A DNA stretch of 64,000 nt from JAAGZL01 sp050288625 (GTDB taxonomy: Bacteria > Pseudomonadota > Gammaproteobacteria > Chromatiales > Chromatiaceae): NCBI GenBank assembly GCA_050288625.1, contig JBNKEE010000010.1, positions 124,001 through 188,000 of the forward strand. Direction: 5' to 3'. The notes below the pieces were generated by a model. That model was not told the DNA's origin, did no database searches, and saw nothing but the letters and a program-made list of their open reading frames with translations. Both the position numbers and the translations under genes were made by a program. Of this stretch, positions 1 through 7,269 are shown one piece after another. The first letter of the stretch is position 1; each line of letters opens with the position of its first letter.

Positions 1-251
1 TCCATGCGATTACTAGCCATGTCAAACGTAACGTCTGACATATGCAAAAAGTAATTTGCAAAATACTCCTTGATCATATAACCCTTGTAGCCACAGCAAA
101 TCACAAAATCGTTTATCCCATGCGCGGAATAGATCTTCATGATGTGCCATAGTATCGGCTTGTGACCGATTTCAATCATAGGTTTTGGCTTCAAGTCGGT
201 TTCTTCGCTTAAACGCGTACCTAAACCACCCGCCAGGATTACCGCTTTCAT
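1..251 (-). CDS. rfbF: Glucose-1-phosphate cytidylyltransferase, N-terminal part (runs off left edge)
   Basis: Only the first 83 codons lie in the window. The enzyme makes CDP-glucose from CTP and glucose 1-phosphate, the entry to CDP-linked deoxysugars of O-antigen or EPS. The N-terminus carries the sugar nucleotidyltransferase signature AGGLGTRL (residues 7-14) followed by KPKPM. The next stretch (GHKPILWHIMKIYS, then VICCGYKGYMIKEYF) is typical of RfbF rather than RfbA or GalU. Its ATG overlaps the gmd stop codon as ATGA, so the two genes are translationally coupled. The cluster must continue beyond the left edge, where a CDP-glucose 4,6-dehydratase would be the expected partner (inference). 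Confidence 0.9.
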   Translation of the reverse strand, partial: MKAVILAGGLGTRLSEETDLKPKPMIEIGHKPILWHIMKIYSAHGINDFVICCGYKGYMIKEYFANYFLHMSDVTFDMASNRM

Positions 252-1222
252 TTACCACCCCTGTCCATTTCAGTGTCTACCATCATATTTACGACATCTT
301 GCACCTTGTACTTCGGGGACCAGCCGAGTTTTCGTCTGGCCTTATCTGGATTGCCTTTACCGTAACGTATATCAGAAGGCCTGAGCAGGCTCGCATCAGA
401 AACGACATGGTCTTTCCAATCAAGACCAAGTTGCGCAAACGTCATCTTCACAAAGGTTTCCAGTGATGCACTCTCTCCTGTTGCGATAACGTAATCATCC
501 GCATAATCCATCTGCAGCATCTTCCACATAGCCATCACATACTCCGGCGCCCATCCCCAGTCCCTGCTTACGGCCAGGTCGCCAAGCCTCAGCTCCTCAT
601 CACTGCCTTGGGCGATCCTACAGGCAGTGGATATTATTTTTTTTGTAACGAATCGTGCCGGTCTCAGCGGTGACTCATGGTTAAATAAAAGACCGGAACA
701 GGCAAAGATGCCATAAGCTTCACGAAAGTTGGCGACCTGCCAGAATGCGGCCGCCTTGGCGACGGCATATGGACTTCTCGGTCGCATCGGTGATGATTCG
801 TCAGCCCCTTGCTCTCCCGTCTCCCCAAAACACTCACCTGAGGACGCATTATACAGCCGCACTGGATTACCTAGATAACGGATAACCTCCAAGAGATTTA
901 GCGTTCCTATACTGATGCTCTCATGAGTCTCAACCGGAAGCTCAAAGGACAACCCAACTGAACTCTGTCCAGCAAGATTATATATCTCATCTGGTTCTAT
1001 GGCAGAAATCGCTTGCAAGACACTGCGGAAATCATTAAGTGAAACGGAATGCAGTTTAACTACACCCTCAATTCCTAGTAACTTGAGATTACGAAAGGAA
1101 GATCCGGATACATCACGTGAAGTACCATGTACTTCGTATCCTTTCTCAATGAGAAATTTAGCAAGATAAGATCCATCCTGCCCTGAAACCCCACAGATCA
1201 GCGCCTTTCTATTGTTACTCAT
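248..1222 (-). CDS. gmd: GDP-mannose 4,6-dehydratase
   Basis: 324-aa extended short-chain dehydrogenase that converts GDP-mannose to GDP-4-keto-6-deoxymannose, precursor of GDP-fucose, GDP-rhamnose and related surface sugars. The NADP-binding motif GVSGQDGSYLAKF (residues 11-23) is close to the Gmd form GITGQDGSYL. The catalytic Ser is near 127, with Tyr152 and Lys156 in SPYAVAK. The C-terminus has RPSDIRYGKGNPDKARRKLGW, as in Gmd. A little shorter than the usual 340-370 aa. No clear Shine-Dalgarno precedes the ATG, which is notable because an ops element lies about 130 nt upstream: RfaH can recruit ribosomes to messages with weak initiation signals. First gene after the ops leader; rfbF follows with an ATGA overlap. 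Confidence 0.93.
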   Translation of the reverse strand: MSNNRKALICGVSGQDGSYLAKFLIEKGYEVHGTSRDVSGSSFRNLKLLGIEGVVKLHSVSLNDFRSVLQAISAIEPDEIYNLAGQSSVGLSFELPVETHESISIGTLNLLEVIRYLGNPVRLYNASSGECFGETGEQGADESSPMRPRSPYAVAKAAAFWQVANFREAYGIFACSGLLFNHESPLRPARFVTKKIISTACRIAQGSDEELRLGDLAVSRDWGWAPEYVMAMWKMLQMDYADDYVIATGESASLETFVKMTFAQLGLDWKDHVVSDASLLRPSDIRYGKGNPDKARRKLGWSPKYKVQDVVNMMVDTEMDRGGK

Positions 1223-1349
1223 AAGAACTTAATATGCCCCTTTGGGTGCTCCTTAAAAAGACAATCAGATATTCCATCTTCATTACGTGCGTTATCACCC
1301 GATTGCTCATATGCGTCCAACCATGCTCAGATAAAACATAATATCCAGG

Positions 1350-1361
1350 CACGCTACCGCC
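1350..1361 (-). promoter_or_regulatory. ops element (RfaH recruitment site)
   Basis: The minus strand reads GGCGGTAGCGTG, identical over 12 bases to the ops (operon polarity suppressor) core of E. coli JUMPstart leaders. It lies downstream of the marR-like gene terminator and about 130 nt upstream of the gmd start, in the untranslated leader expected for an ops site. In E. coli, ops pauses RNA polymerase and loads RfaH onto it. An RfaH homologue is encoded 0.8 kb away at 2169-2675. The exact match, its strand and its place in front of a sugar-nucleotide operon make chance unlikely. No convincing promoter was identified just upstream. Confidence 0.85.
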
Positions 1362-1390
1362 ATACCAAGTGAAGAATATCACCTAGCAGA

Positions 1391-1421
1391 AAATATAAAA
1401 CCGCAACACAAAGTGTTGCGG
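1391..1421 (-). terminator. Rho-independent terminator after the MarR-like gene
   Basis: On the minus strand a perfect 9-bp stem, CCGCAACAC / GTGTTGCGG, with a TTT loop is followed by TTTTATATTTT. It starts 9 bp after the stop codon of the MarR-type gene. It separates that gene from the ops-gmd leader, so gmd should have its own promoter in 1361-1390 or depend on read-through. Confidence 0.85.
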
Positions 1422-1430
1422 CGATCTTAT

Positions 1431-2000
1431 CTAGATACCTGTGTGGTTTCGCAAACCAAGCACTTCCGGCACTAGCACAGGTACATCCCCATGATTCTTG
1501 ATCAAATAATCAAGCAGTCCCGCCGGATCAGTAAGATCTGCGATTATCAGCACATCAATCCCATCCCACTCAATATCAGGAGATAAGCCATTCGACTCAC
1601 TATCCCATTTGAGAGTAGACACAATACCAATACCATCCGCCGGTGCGTTCAAAGCAATGATTTCAGCAAGATCCGATTCTCCACAAAGAACGGCTTTCTC
1701 CCAGCCATTTACCCGACAATTGGCAAACAACCTCTTAGACGACTCAACTGCACGGCGATAAAAACTTAAAGAGTGAGAGAGATACTGAGCTGTCAGGCGA
1801 CTTTTTTCGGCAAACCCGGTGGGGGTCAGGTAATACATGTAACGATTGGCTGGCGCTTGATGGATCTTGATAAATCCTTTTTTAATACAGCGCTTTAGAT
1901 AAGAGTTGGCCAAACCTAGAGCAACCCCCATTCGATTAGCCAAATGGCGTTGGGTGACCTCATCCTGCTCATCAATGGCCTGCAGGAGTTCCAAGGTCAT
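1431..2000 (-). CDS. EPS-associated MarR-family transcriptional regulator
   Basis: About 189 aa. The N-terminal winged helix (residues about 1-75) has the order seen in the EPS-associated MarR family: TQRHLANRMGVALGLANSYLKRCIKKGFIKI (helix-turn-helix), a wing, then YMYYLTPTGFAEKSRLTAQYL. The C-terminal 100 residues form an alpha/beta region (WEKAVLCGESDLAEIIAL, IDVLIIADLTDP) that may sense a ligand; I do not recognise it. The ATG at 2000 is chosen because AAGGAAG sits 5 nt upstream. Two other in-frame ATGs (2027 and 2051) lack a good ribosome site. Divergent from the RfaH-like gene across an operator-rich gap, so it probably controls itself and that gene (inference). Confidence 0.8.
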   Translation of the reverse strand: MTLELLQAIDEQDEVTQRHLANRMGVALGLANSYLKRCIKKGFIKIHQAPANRYMYYLTPTGFAEKSRLTAQYLSHSLSFYRRAVESSKRLFANCRVNGWEKAVLCGESDLAEIIALNAPADGIGIVSTLKWDSESNGLSPDIEWDGIDVLIIADLTDPAGLLDYLIKNHGDVPVLVPEVLGLRNHTGI

Positions 2001-2044
2001 TGCGTCTTCCTTGTCTGGAGTGTTCATAATATGAACACTATACA

Positions 2045-2072
2045 TGCACAAACGAAATCAGGTCAATATAAT
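2045..2072 (+). promoter_or_regulatory. Candidate sigma70 promoter of the RfaH-like gene
   Basis: TGCACA (2045-2050, 4/6 to the -35 consensus), a 16-nt spacer and a perfect TATAAT (2067-2072). About 97 nt upstream of the RfaH-like start codon. The -10 is flanked by CAATAT / ATATTG half-sites (2064-2069 and 2080-2085), so a repressor bound there would block polymerase. Confidence 0.5.
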
Positions 2073-2118
2073 ATGTGTAATATTGCGGTTGGAAGTAAGC
2101 AATTGGAAATTCACAAAG

Positions 2119-2145
2119 ATATCGCGATATTAGCGTATTCTAATA
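2119..2145. promoter_or_regulatory. Palindromic operator-like sites between marR-type and rfaH-like genes
   Basis: A perfect 12-bp palindrome ATATCGCGATAT (2119-2130) is followed by an inverted repeat TATTAG-6-CTAATA (2128-2133 / 2140-2145). Both lie in the leader of the RfaH-like gene, downstream of its candidate -10. Size and symmetry suit a dimeric winged-helix repressor such as the adjacent MarR-type protein. Binding is inferred, not shown. Confidence 0.4.
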
Positions 2146-2168
2146 CAATAAGTCAGGGATCCATCATA

Positions 2169-2675
2169 ATGAACCACTCTGCGTGGCATTTAATACATAC
2201 AAAACCAAGACAAGAGATTGAAGCAAAGAGGCAGTTGGAACGACAAGGGTACACCGTATATTTGCCTCTACTCCTTAAGGCAAAATCAAAGGACGGCAAG
2301 CAGATTAGCGCTCAGCTCCCCTTTTTCCCACGATACCTTTTCATCCACCTCACATCTGGAATCGATGACTGGGGTCCGATCCGATCAACTCGCGGCGTCA
2401 GCAATCTGGTGCGTTTTGGTGCAAACGTGGCATGCATACCTGAGGAGCTGATTAGAGAGATTCAAGCCCGGGCGGGAGATGATGGTTATCACCACGAAGA
2501 TCCGCAAAAACTCAATCAAGGTGACAAAATCAACATCATTGACGGCCCGCTTTCCGGTTACGAGGCAATCTTTCAGGCACGTCACGGCAAAGATAGGGCA
2601 TTAATTCTTCTTGATATCATCGGCAAGGCATCCAAAACAGAGGTACCTTTAGCATCTGTCGTTAAGGATGGTTAA
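2169..2675 (+). CDS. rfaH: RfaH-like transcription antiterminator (NusG paralogue)
   Basis: 168 aa, close to E. coli RfaH (162). The N-terminal NGN domain (residues about 4-100) has WHLIHTKPRQEIEAKRQLERQGY, then LPFFPRYLFIHL and STRGVSNLVRFG, all diagnostic of RfaH over housekeeping NusG. The C-terminal KOW region (about 112-150) has GDKINIIDGPLSGYEAIF. RfaH binds RNA polymerase paused at ops sites, suppresses termination and couples transcription to translation in long surface-polysaccharide operons. The ATG at 2169 is chosen because homology begins there; the frame is open much further upstream. A perfect ops core lies 0.8 kb away in front of gmd, giving a likely local target. Confidence 0.9.
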   Translation: MNHSAWHLIHTKPRQEIEAKRQLERQGYTVYLPLLLKAKSKDGKQISAQLPFFPRYLFIHLTSGIDDWGPIRSTRGVSNLVRFGANVACIPEELIREIQARAGDDGYHHEDPQKLNQGDKINIIDGPLSGYEAIFQARHGKDRALILLDIIGKASKTEVPLASVVKDG

Positions 2676-2920
2676 CGTCAATCCTTGTTTACGCAGTAAA
2701 ACATAGCAACAGATGGCGCCCACCAACCCATTTACATGAACGTACGGATAACAGAAAGCAGCTATATGTTGACCGGTCTTTTAGCCAAACAAACGGAAGA
2801 TAAAACCAAACTGTAAATCAGAATAACATCTGCTAAACTCTGTCTCCTCCGATGATTTTACAAAGTAACCATAATCCTTAGATTCTTAAGAAAAACACAT
2901 CGTCGTCACAACTTCATATC

Positions 2921-3673
2921 ATGAGACCCAGGCATAAAGTGCTCAAATCCACATACTACAATCTATTATCCGATCGTCATTTCCGAGCTGCACTGGCACA
3001 ACTTAGAGAGATGGAAGATAAGCTGCCATCTGCTCAGTCAAGATTTGCCATCCCCTTCTTATTCAGAGGCAAGGGATATTTTAAAAAGATACGCGCACGA
3101 CAAAACCCTGTTGAGATTGAAAGTCTATTTAAAGAGGTGTGTGATCTGAGGCCAGAACGGGTTCTTGAGATCGGAACCGCACAAGGTGGCACTCTCTACC
3201 TTTGGACTCAAGCCGCCAGCGAAAATGCCACTCTGGTGAGTGTTGATCTGCCGGGCGGTGATTTTGGCGGAGCATATACACCTTGCCGATCAAAACTATA
3301 CAAGGCGTTTGCCCGCCCGAGACAAGCATTACACCTGGAACTTGCCGACTCGCACAAACCGGAATCGCTCGCCAAAGTAAAAGAGCTATTCGAAAACCAA
3401 CAAATTGATTTCGCCTTCATTGACGGAGATCACACGTATGAAGGGGTAAAAGCGGATTTCAACGACTACGGCCCACTGGTTCGGCCCGGAGGCATTATTG
3501 CATTTCACGATATACTCTATCGCGAAAAGCAACCCTCAATACGCGTGGACATCCTTTGGAAGGAGCTGCAACAGCAGTACGTCTGCACTGAGTTTATCGG
3601 CCCTGAAGGTTCGGGGAAAAAGATTGGCATCGGTTTACTACGTGTTCCAGAGAATGGGATAACACCTATATGA
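2921..3673 (+). CDS. Class I SAM-dependent methyltransferase (Methyltransf_24-like)
   Basis: 250 aa. Glycine-rich SAM motif VLEIGTAQGGTL (residues 81-92), acidic motif LVSVDLPGG (about 105-113), then FIDGDHTYEGVKADF (167-180) with the Asp/His pair common to metal-assisted O-methyltransferases of the cephalosporin-hydroxylase/Methyltransf_24 group. The first 75 residues are basic and helical. Lies 245 nt after the RfaH-like gene and 18 nt before the FkbM gene. The setting suggests methylation of a sugar in O-antigen or LPS; the actual substrate is unknown. Confidence 0.75.
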   Translation: MRPRHKVLKSTYYNLLSDRHFRAALAQLREMEDKLPSAQSRFAIPFLFRGKGYFKKIRARQNPVEIESLFKEVCDLRPERVLEIGTAQGGTLYLWTQAASENATLVSVDLPGGDFGGAYTPCRSKLYKAFARPRQALHLELADSHKPESLAKVKELFENQQIDFAFIDGDHTYEGVKADFNDYGPLVRPGGIIAFHDILYREKQPSIRVDILWKELQQQYVCTEFIGPEGSGKKIGIGLLRVPENGITPI

Positions 3674-3691
3674 TTATCCAGATTAACAATT

Positions 3692-4423
3692 ATGGCAAAA
3701 CCAGTTAAAGATCTACTCAGCCGATTGTTTCTAGGCAAACACGGCAACCTAATATCCCTGGGCGACCACTATGCGGACATGCAAAAACTTCTCCGCGATC
3801 GCAGCATAACCGGCCTAATGGATGCTGGAGCAAGTGACGGCAGGGTCACCCGTAAATTTTTGAGGGCATTCCCGCAGGCAACGGCATATCTATTTGAGCC
3901 GCACCCAACCTACAGAGAAAAGCTGGAAGATTACGCAAAAACCGACCGCCGCATAAAACCTCAGTTTGTTGCTTTATCAGACACCGACGGTGAACTGACT
4001 CTTAATCTAAACCAACAAACCGGCATGACCTCAATCTTTGATACCAACCAGCTCTCAGCTGAACTTTTCCCTGAAGGGGAAAGCGGTCAGAAGCCTACAA
4101 GCGTCCAGGCCATTACTATTGATTCCTGGCGCCAACAGAATGGAAACCCACCATTCGAAATCATGAAATTCGATCTGCAGGCTGCAGAATTAAAGGCCCT
4201 CAAAGGCGCATCCAGGACGCTAACAGAATCGACATTGATAATATATACAGAGGTCTTCTTCAACCCACTCTACGAAGGTGGCGCGCTCTTCAGCCAGATC
4301 GATCTGTTACTTAGGGAATATGGGTTCAGCCTGTTCAACATCTACAAGCCAAAGGCATCGAAACAGGGCATGCTGCTATGGGCGAACGCAGTTTATGTAA
4401 ACACCAACAAGATCAAGATATAA
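3692..4423 (+). CDS. FkbM-family methyltransferase
   Basis: 243 aa. SAM-binding segment LMDAGASDGRVTRKFL (residues 42-57), then FEPHPTYREKLEDY, and the FkbM signature near 155 (IMKFDLQAAELKALKGA), where the common form is K-x-D-x-E-G-x-E-x-x-x-L-x-G. The usual E-G there is changed to Q-A-A, a small deviation. These enzymes O-methylate sugars or polyketides; next to LPS genes a glycan substrate is likely (inference). Runs 18 nt behind the preceding methyltransferase and ends 7 nt from the convergent glycosyltransferase gene. Confidence 0.82.
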   Translation: MAKPVKDLLSRLFLGKHGNLISLGDHYADMQKLLRDRSITGLMDAGASDGRVTRKFLRAFPQATAYLFEPHPTYREKLEDYAKTDRRIKPQFVALSDTDGELTLNLNQQTGMTSIFDTNQLSAELFPEGESGQKPTSVQAITIDSWRQQNGNPPFEIMKFDLQAAELKALKGASRTLTESTLIIYTEVFFNPLYEGGALFSQIDLLLREYGFSLFNIYKPKASKQGMLLWANAVYVNTNKIKI

Positions 4424-4430
4424 GAACTCT

Positions 4431-5435
4431 CTAACACAAAACTCCGGCGATCAACTCCGCTATGTTCTTTCGCTCATGGTGCGCAACGATGTACTCTCTG
4501 CCGCTTGCCCCCAAGCGTTGTCTCTGAGGATCATCAGACAAAGTCACAATAGCCTGAACCCAATCCTCTACATTAGAGGCGCAAACCCCTCGCTGGTCCT
4601 GTGCGCCGGACGCTCCTGCGGAAACAAGATTCTCCCCAACCGCCGACCCAACCCACGGCATAGCATAGGCCATATACTGCAACACCTTGTATGGACACTT
4701 GCCCTTGGTCCAAGGGGTATCCGGCATCGGACATAATCCGATATCCGCCTCCAGCAGAGCCTTCTCTTGTGTCTCCGGGCTCCACTGCACAAACTCCACA
4801 GGTAATCTCCCAAACTCCATGGGGCGATGTGCAACCAGGCGCAACCGGATATCAGGTCTAAGCTCGCCTATCCTCTCCAGCGCTGGCCGAATGCTCTCCA
4901 GATATTTTTGCGTTGACTCTGATCCAAGCCAGAGCAGCTCAGTACCTTTACGATCGGAACGTGACGGAGGCATGGGCGGCAAGGTTATTGCCATCGGTAT
5001 CAGATGCGCGTTATCACAATACTCTAGCGCAAGATCACGCAGGTAGTGGCTGCCCACCATGGCCGCATCACACGCCTTCAACAACGCGGCAAAGCGTCGA
5101 CTACGAACAAAACTCTGTCCATCTCCACGAGTAGAAAAACAGAGGGGATCATCAAAATCGTATACCAAACGCTTGGCATTGCGCCTAAGCCACCATAGTT
5201 GCAACTTGGGCAGAAGATGTCGATGCCACCACACCACATCGTACTCGGAACACTGAGATAGGGTGTCGTACTGCCCCCTGATGGTCTTAGGGTAAACCTT
5301 TACACATAATTCTATATCATGGGTCTTCAGCGGTTCTATATAGTTATGTATACGCTGCTCATATGAGGCCGAATGGGGCTTGCGCGTTATGACTAATACA
5401 CGTAATGCCATCTCATCACTTACCGGACGAATCAT
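4431..5435 (-). CDS. Glycosyltransferase (GT1/GT4-like, GT-B fold)
   Basis: 334 aa. The N-terminal half has a Rossmann start LRVLVITRKPHSAS and DVVWWHRHL. The C-terminal nucleotide-sugar half contains ELLWLGSESTQKYL and KGKCPYKVLQYMAYAMPWVGSAVGEN, the conserved helix-loop of GT-B transferases. The ATG overlaps the carbamoyltransferase stop as ATGA; an alternative ATG lies 8 codons inside. Last gene of the minus-strand LPS core block. By position it corresponds to the outer-core glycosyltransferase that follows the carbamoyltransferase in Pseudomonas. Donor and acceptor are unknown. Confidence 0.78.
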   Translation of the reverse strand: MIRPVSDEMALRVLVITRKPHSASYEQRIHNYIEPLKTHDIELCVKVYPKTIRGQYDTLSQCSEYDVVWWHRHLLPKLQLWWLRRNAKRLVYDFDDPLCFSTRGDGQSFVRSRRFAALLKACDAAMVGSHYLRDLALEYCDNAHLIPMAITLPPMPPSRSDRKGTELLWLGSESTQKYLESIRPALERIGELRPDIRLRLVAHRPMEFGRLPVEFVQWSPETQEKALLEADIGLCPMPDTPWTKGKCPYKVLQYMAYAMPWVGSAVGENLVSAGASGAQDQRGVCASNVEDWVQAIVTLSDDPQRQRLGASGREYIVAHHERKNIAELIAGVLC

Positions 5436-7165
5436 CCATCCTGCTTAACCACCAATATATCCTCCATGATAAGATACTGCAGATCTGATCCATAGAACAT
5501 ATTCAAGGCATCTGTGGGTGAACACACCATCGGCTCACCCCGACGGTTCAGAGATGTATTCAGCACCACGCCATTTCCTGTGTGCTTCTCCAGCTCTTCG
5601 ATCAGTTCATAATAGCGCGGATTCACGTCCCGGGTGACTACCTGCGCCCGGGCAGTGCCATCCTCGTGCACCACCTCCGGCACCCGGTCCTTCCAGCCCT
5701 CCGCCACATCAAAGGTAAAGGTCATATAAGGAGCAGGATGGTTGGTTTGCAACATCTCAGGAGCAACTCGATCCAACATACTGGGGCAGAACGGGCGCCA
5801 ACGCTCACGATATTTGATCTGCTCGTTGATACGCTCAGCAATACCCTGCACATTTGGCGCGCCCAGGATGGAACGGTTACCCAGGGCACGCGGACCGAAC
5901 TCCATACGCCCCTGAAACCAGGATAGCGGATTCCCCTCTGCCAGAATCTGTGCGGCGCGCTGCGGGACATCTTCAATGCGCTCCCACTGCGGTTTGCGCT
6001 CGTGCCGTTCACAGGCATTGATGCACTGTTCGTTGGTGTAGCTTGGACCCAGATATGCGTGCCGCATGGGCTGGACCTTATCTCCCAGCTCATTAGCAAC
6101 ATAAGAGGCCGCGCCGATGGCGGTACCGGCATCGGAGGCCGCAGGCTGCACAAACAGTTCCTCTACGTCCGGCAGGGCGATGATCCTCTGATTCAGTTTC
6201 ACATTGAGGGCGACACCGCCGGCAAAACAGATTTTGCCGCTCTCTTTGATGATGTCACCTAGATAATGATCGATCAGGCCCAGGGACACATCCTCCAGCA
6301 ACTGCTGAATGGATGCGGCATAGTCGATATAGGGATCATCGATCTCATCTCCTTCGCGTTTCGGACCCAACCAGTCGATCAGCTGCGGACTGAAGTAGTA
6401 GCCCTTGCCATCCTTATCCTTGTAACGTCTGGGGCCGATCGTATTCACCAGCTTGGTGTTTACGCGGAAAGACTTCTTGTCGTAGTCGATCAGACGCGAG
6501 AAATCAAAACGCTTGGGGTCGCCATAAGGCGCCATCCCCATTACCTTGAACTCACCGTCCAGCATCTCAAAACCCAGGTACTCGGTCATGGCGCCATACA
6601 TGCCGCCCAGAGAATCAGGATCATAGAACTCTTTGATCTTATAAATACGGCCGTTCTCGCCATAACCAAAAAAAGTGGTGGCGTACTCCCCCTTGCCGTC
6701 GATACCCAGGATGGCCACCTTGCCATCAAAACCGCTCAGATGATAGGCGCTGCTGGCGTGAGCCAGATGATGCTCCACCGGCATCACCCTGGCCTTACCT
6801 CCGCCGATATTCAGATCAGAAATAAGCTTATCCAGCTTACGCATGTTACGGCGGAAGCGGCGATTACCGTTGAAGATACCCAACAGGGTGCGATCCGGCG
6901 AGTACCAGTGGCGCATGGCATAGTGCCAACGCGCAGGGGTGGCCAGGGAGATCTCAGCGTAGGGGAAGGTGACCACATCCACCTGTTCCGGCCTTATCCC
7001 GGCAAATTCGAGACAGAATTTGGTCGCCTCATAGGGGAAGCGCCCTTTGGCATGCTTATCTCGTATAAAACGCTCTTCCTCTGCGGCAGCCACCAGTTCG
7101 CCATCAACAAACAGTGCAGCTGAGGGGTCGTGACTGACCGCGCCGGAAATACCCAGAACTATCAT
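5432..7165 (-). CDS. Carbamoyltransferase of the NodU/TobZ family, probable LPS-core carbamoylation
   Basis: 577 aa. N-terminal Kae1/HSP70-like domain starting VLGISGAVSHDPSAALFVDG, with the metal-binding EHHLAHASSAYHLSGF and GIDGKGEYAT. The C-terminal Carbam_trans_C domain has SWFQGRMEFGPRALGNRSIL, NTSLNRRGEP and PTDALNMF. These enzymes transfer carbamoyl from carbamoyl phosphate through a carbamoyl-AMP intermediate. In Pseudomonas aeruginosa the homologue in the same gene order (WapO) carbamoylates the second heptose of the core, and I infer the same role here. Complete, with all typical blocks. The downstream glycosyltransferase overlaps its stop. Confidence 0.88.
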   Translation of the reverse strand: MIVLGISGAVSHDPSAALFVDGELVAAAEEERFIRDKHAKGRFPYEATKFCLEFAGIRPEQVDVVTFPYAEISLATPARWHYAMRHWYSPDRTLLGIFNGNRRFRRNMRKLDKLISDLNIGGGKARVMPVEHHLAHASSAYHLSGFDGKVAILGIDGKGEYATTFFGYGENGRIYKIKEFYDPDSLGGMYGAMTEYLGFEMLDGEFKVMGMAPYGDPKRFDFSRLIDYDKKSFRVNTKLVNTIGPRRYKDKDGKGYYFSPQLIDWLGPKREGDEIDDPYIDYAASIQQLLEDVSLGLIDHYLGDIIKESGKICFAGGVALNVKLNQRIIALPDVEELFVQPAASDAGTAIGAASYVANELGDKVQPMRHAYLGPSYTNEQCINACERHERKPQWERIEDVPQRAAQILAEGNPLSWFQGRMEFGPRALGNRSILGAPNVQGIAERINEQIKYRERWRPFCPSMLDRVAPEMLQTNHPAPYMTFTFDVAEGWKDRVPEVVHEDGTARAQVVTRDVNPRYYELIEELEKHTGNGVVLNTSLNRRGEPMVCSPTDALNMFYGSDLQYLIMEDILVVKQDG

Positions 7166-7269
7166 TTTTCGAGTCTATATTTGTATCAAATTGAAATAAG
7201 CCGCTAATTTTGCCAGCGTTTCGGTCCGTAAGCGAATTATTGTTCTTCTTTTTTCAGCCCTGGTTTCCG

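Noticed and set aside
6266..7123. 285-codon plus-strand open frame opposite the carbamoyltransferase gene
   Set aside because: Antisense shadow; no ribosome site and no protein-like domain pattern.
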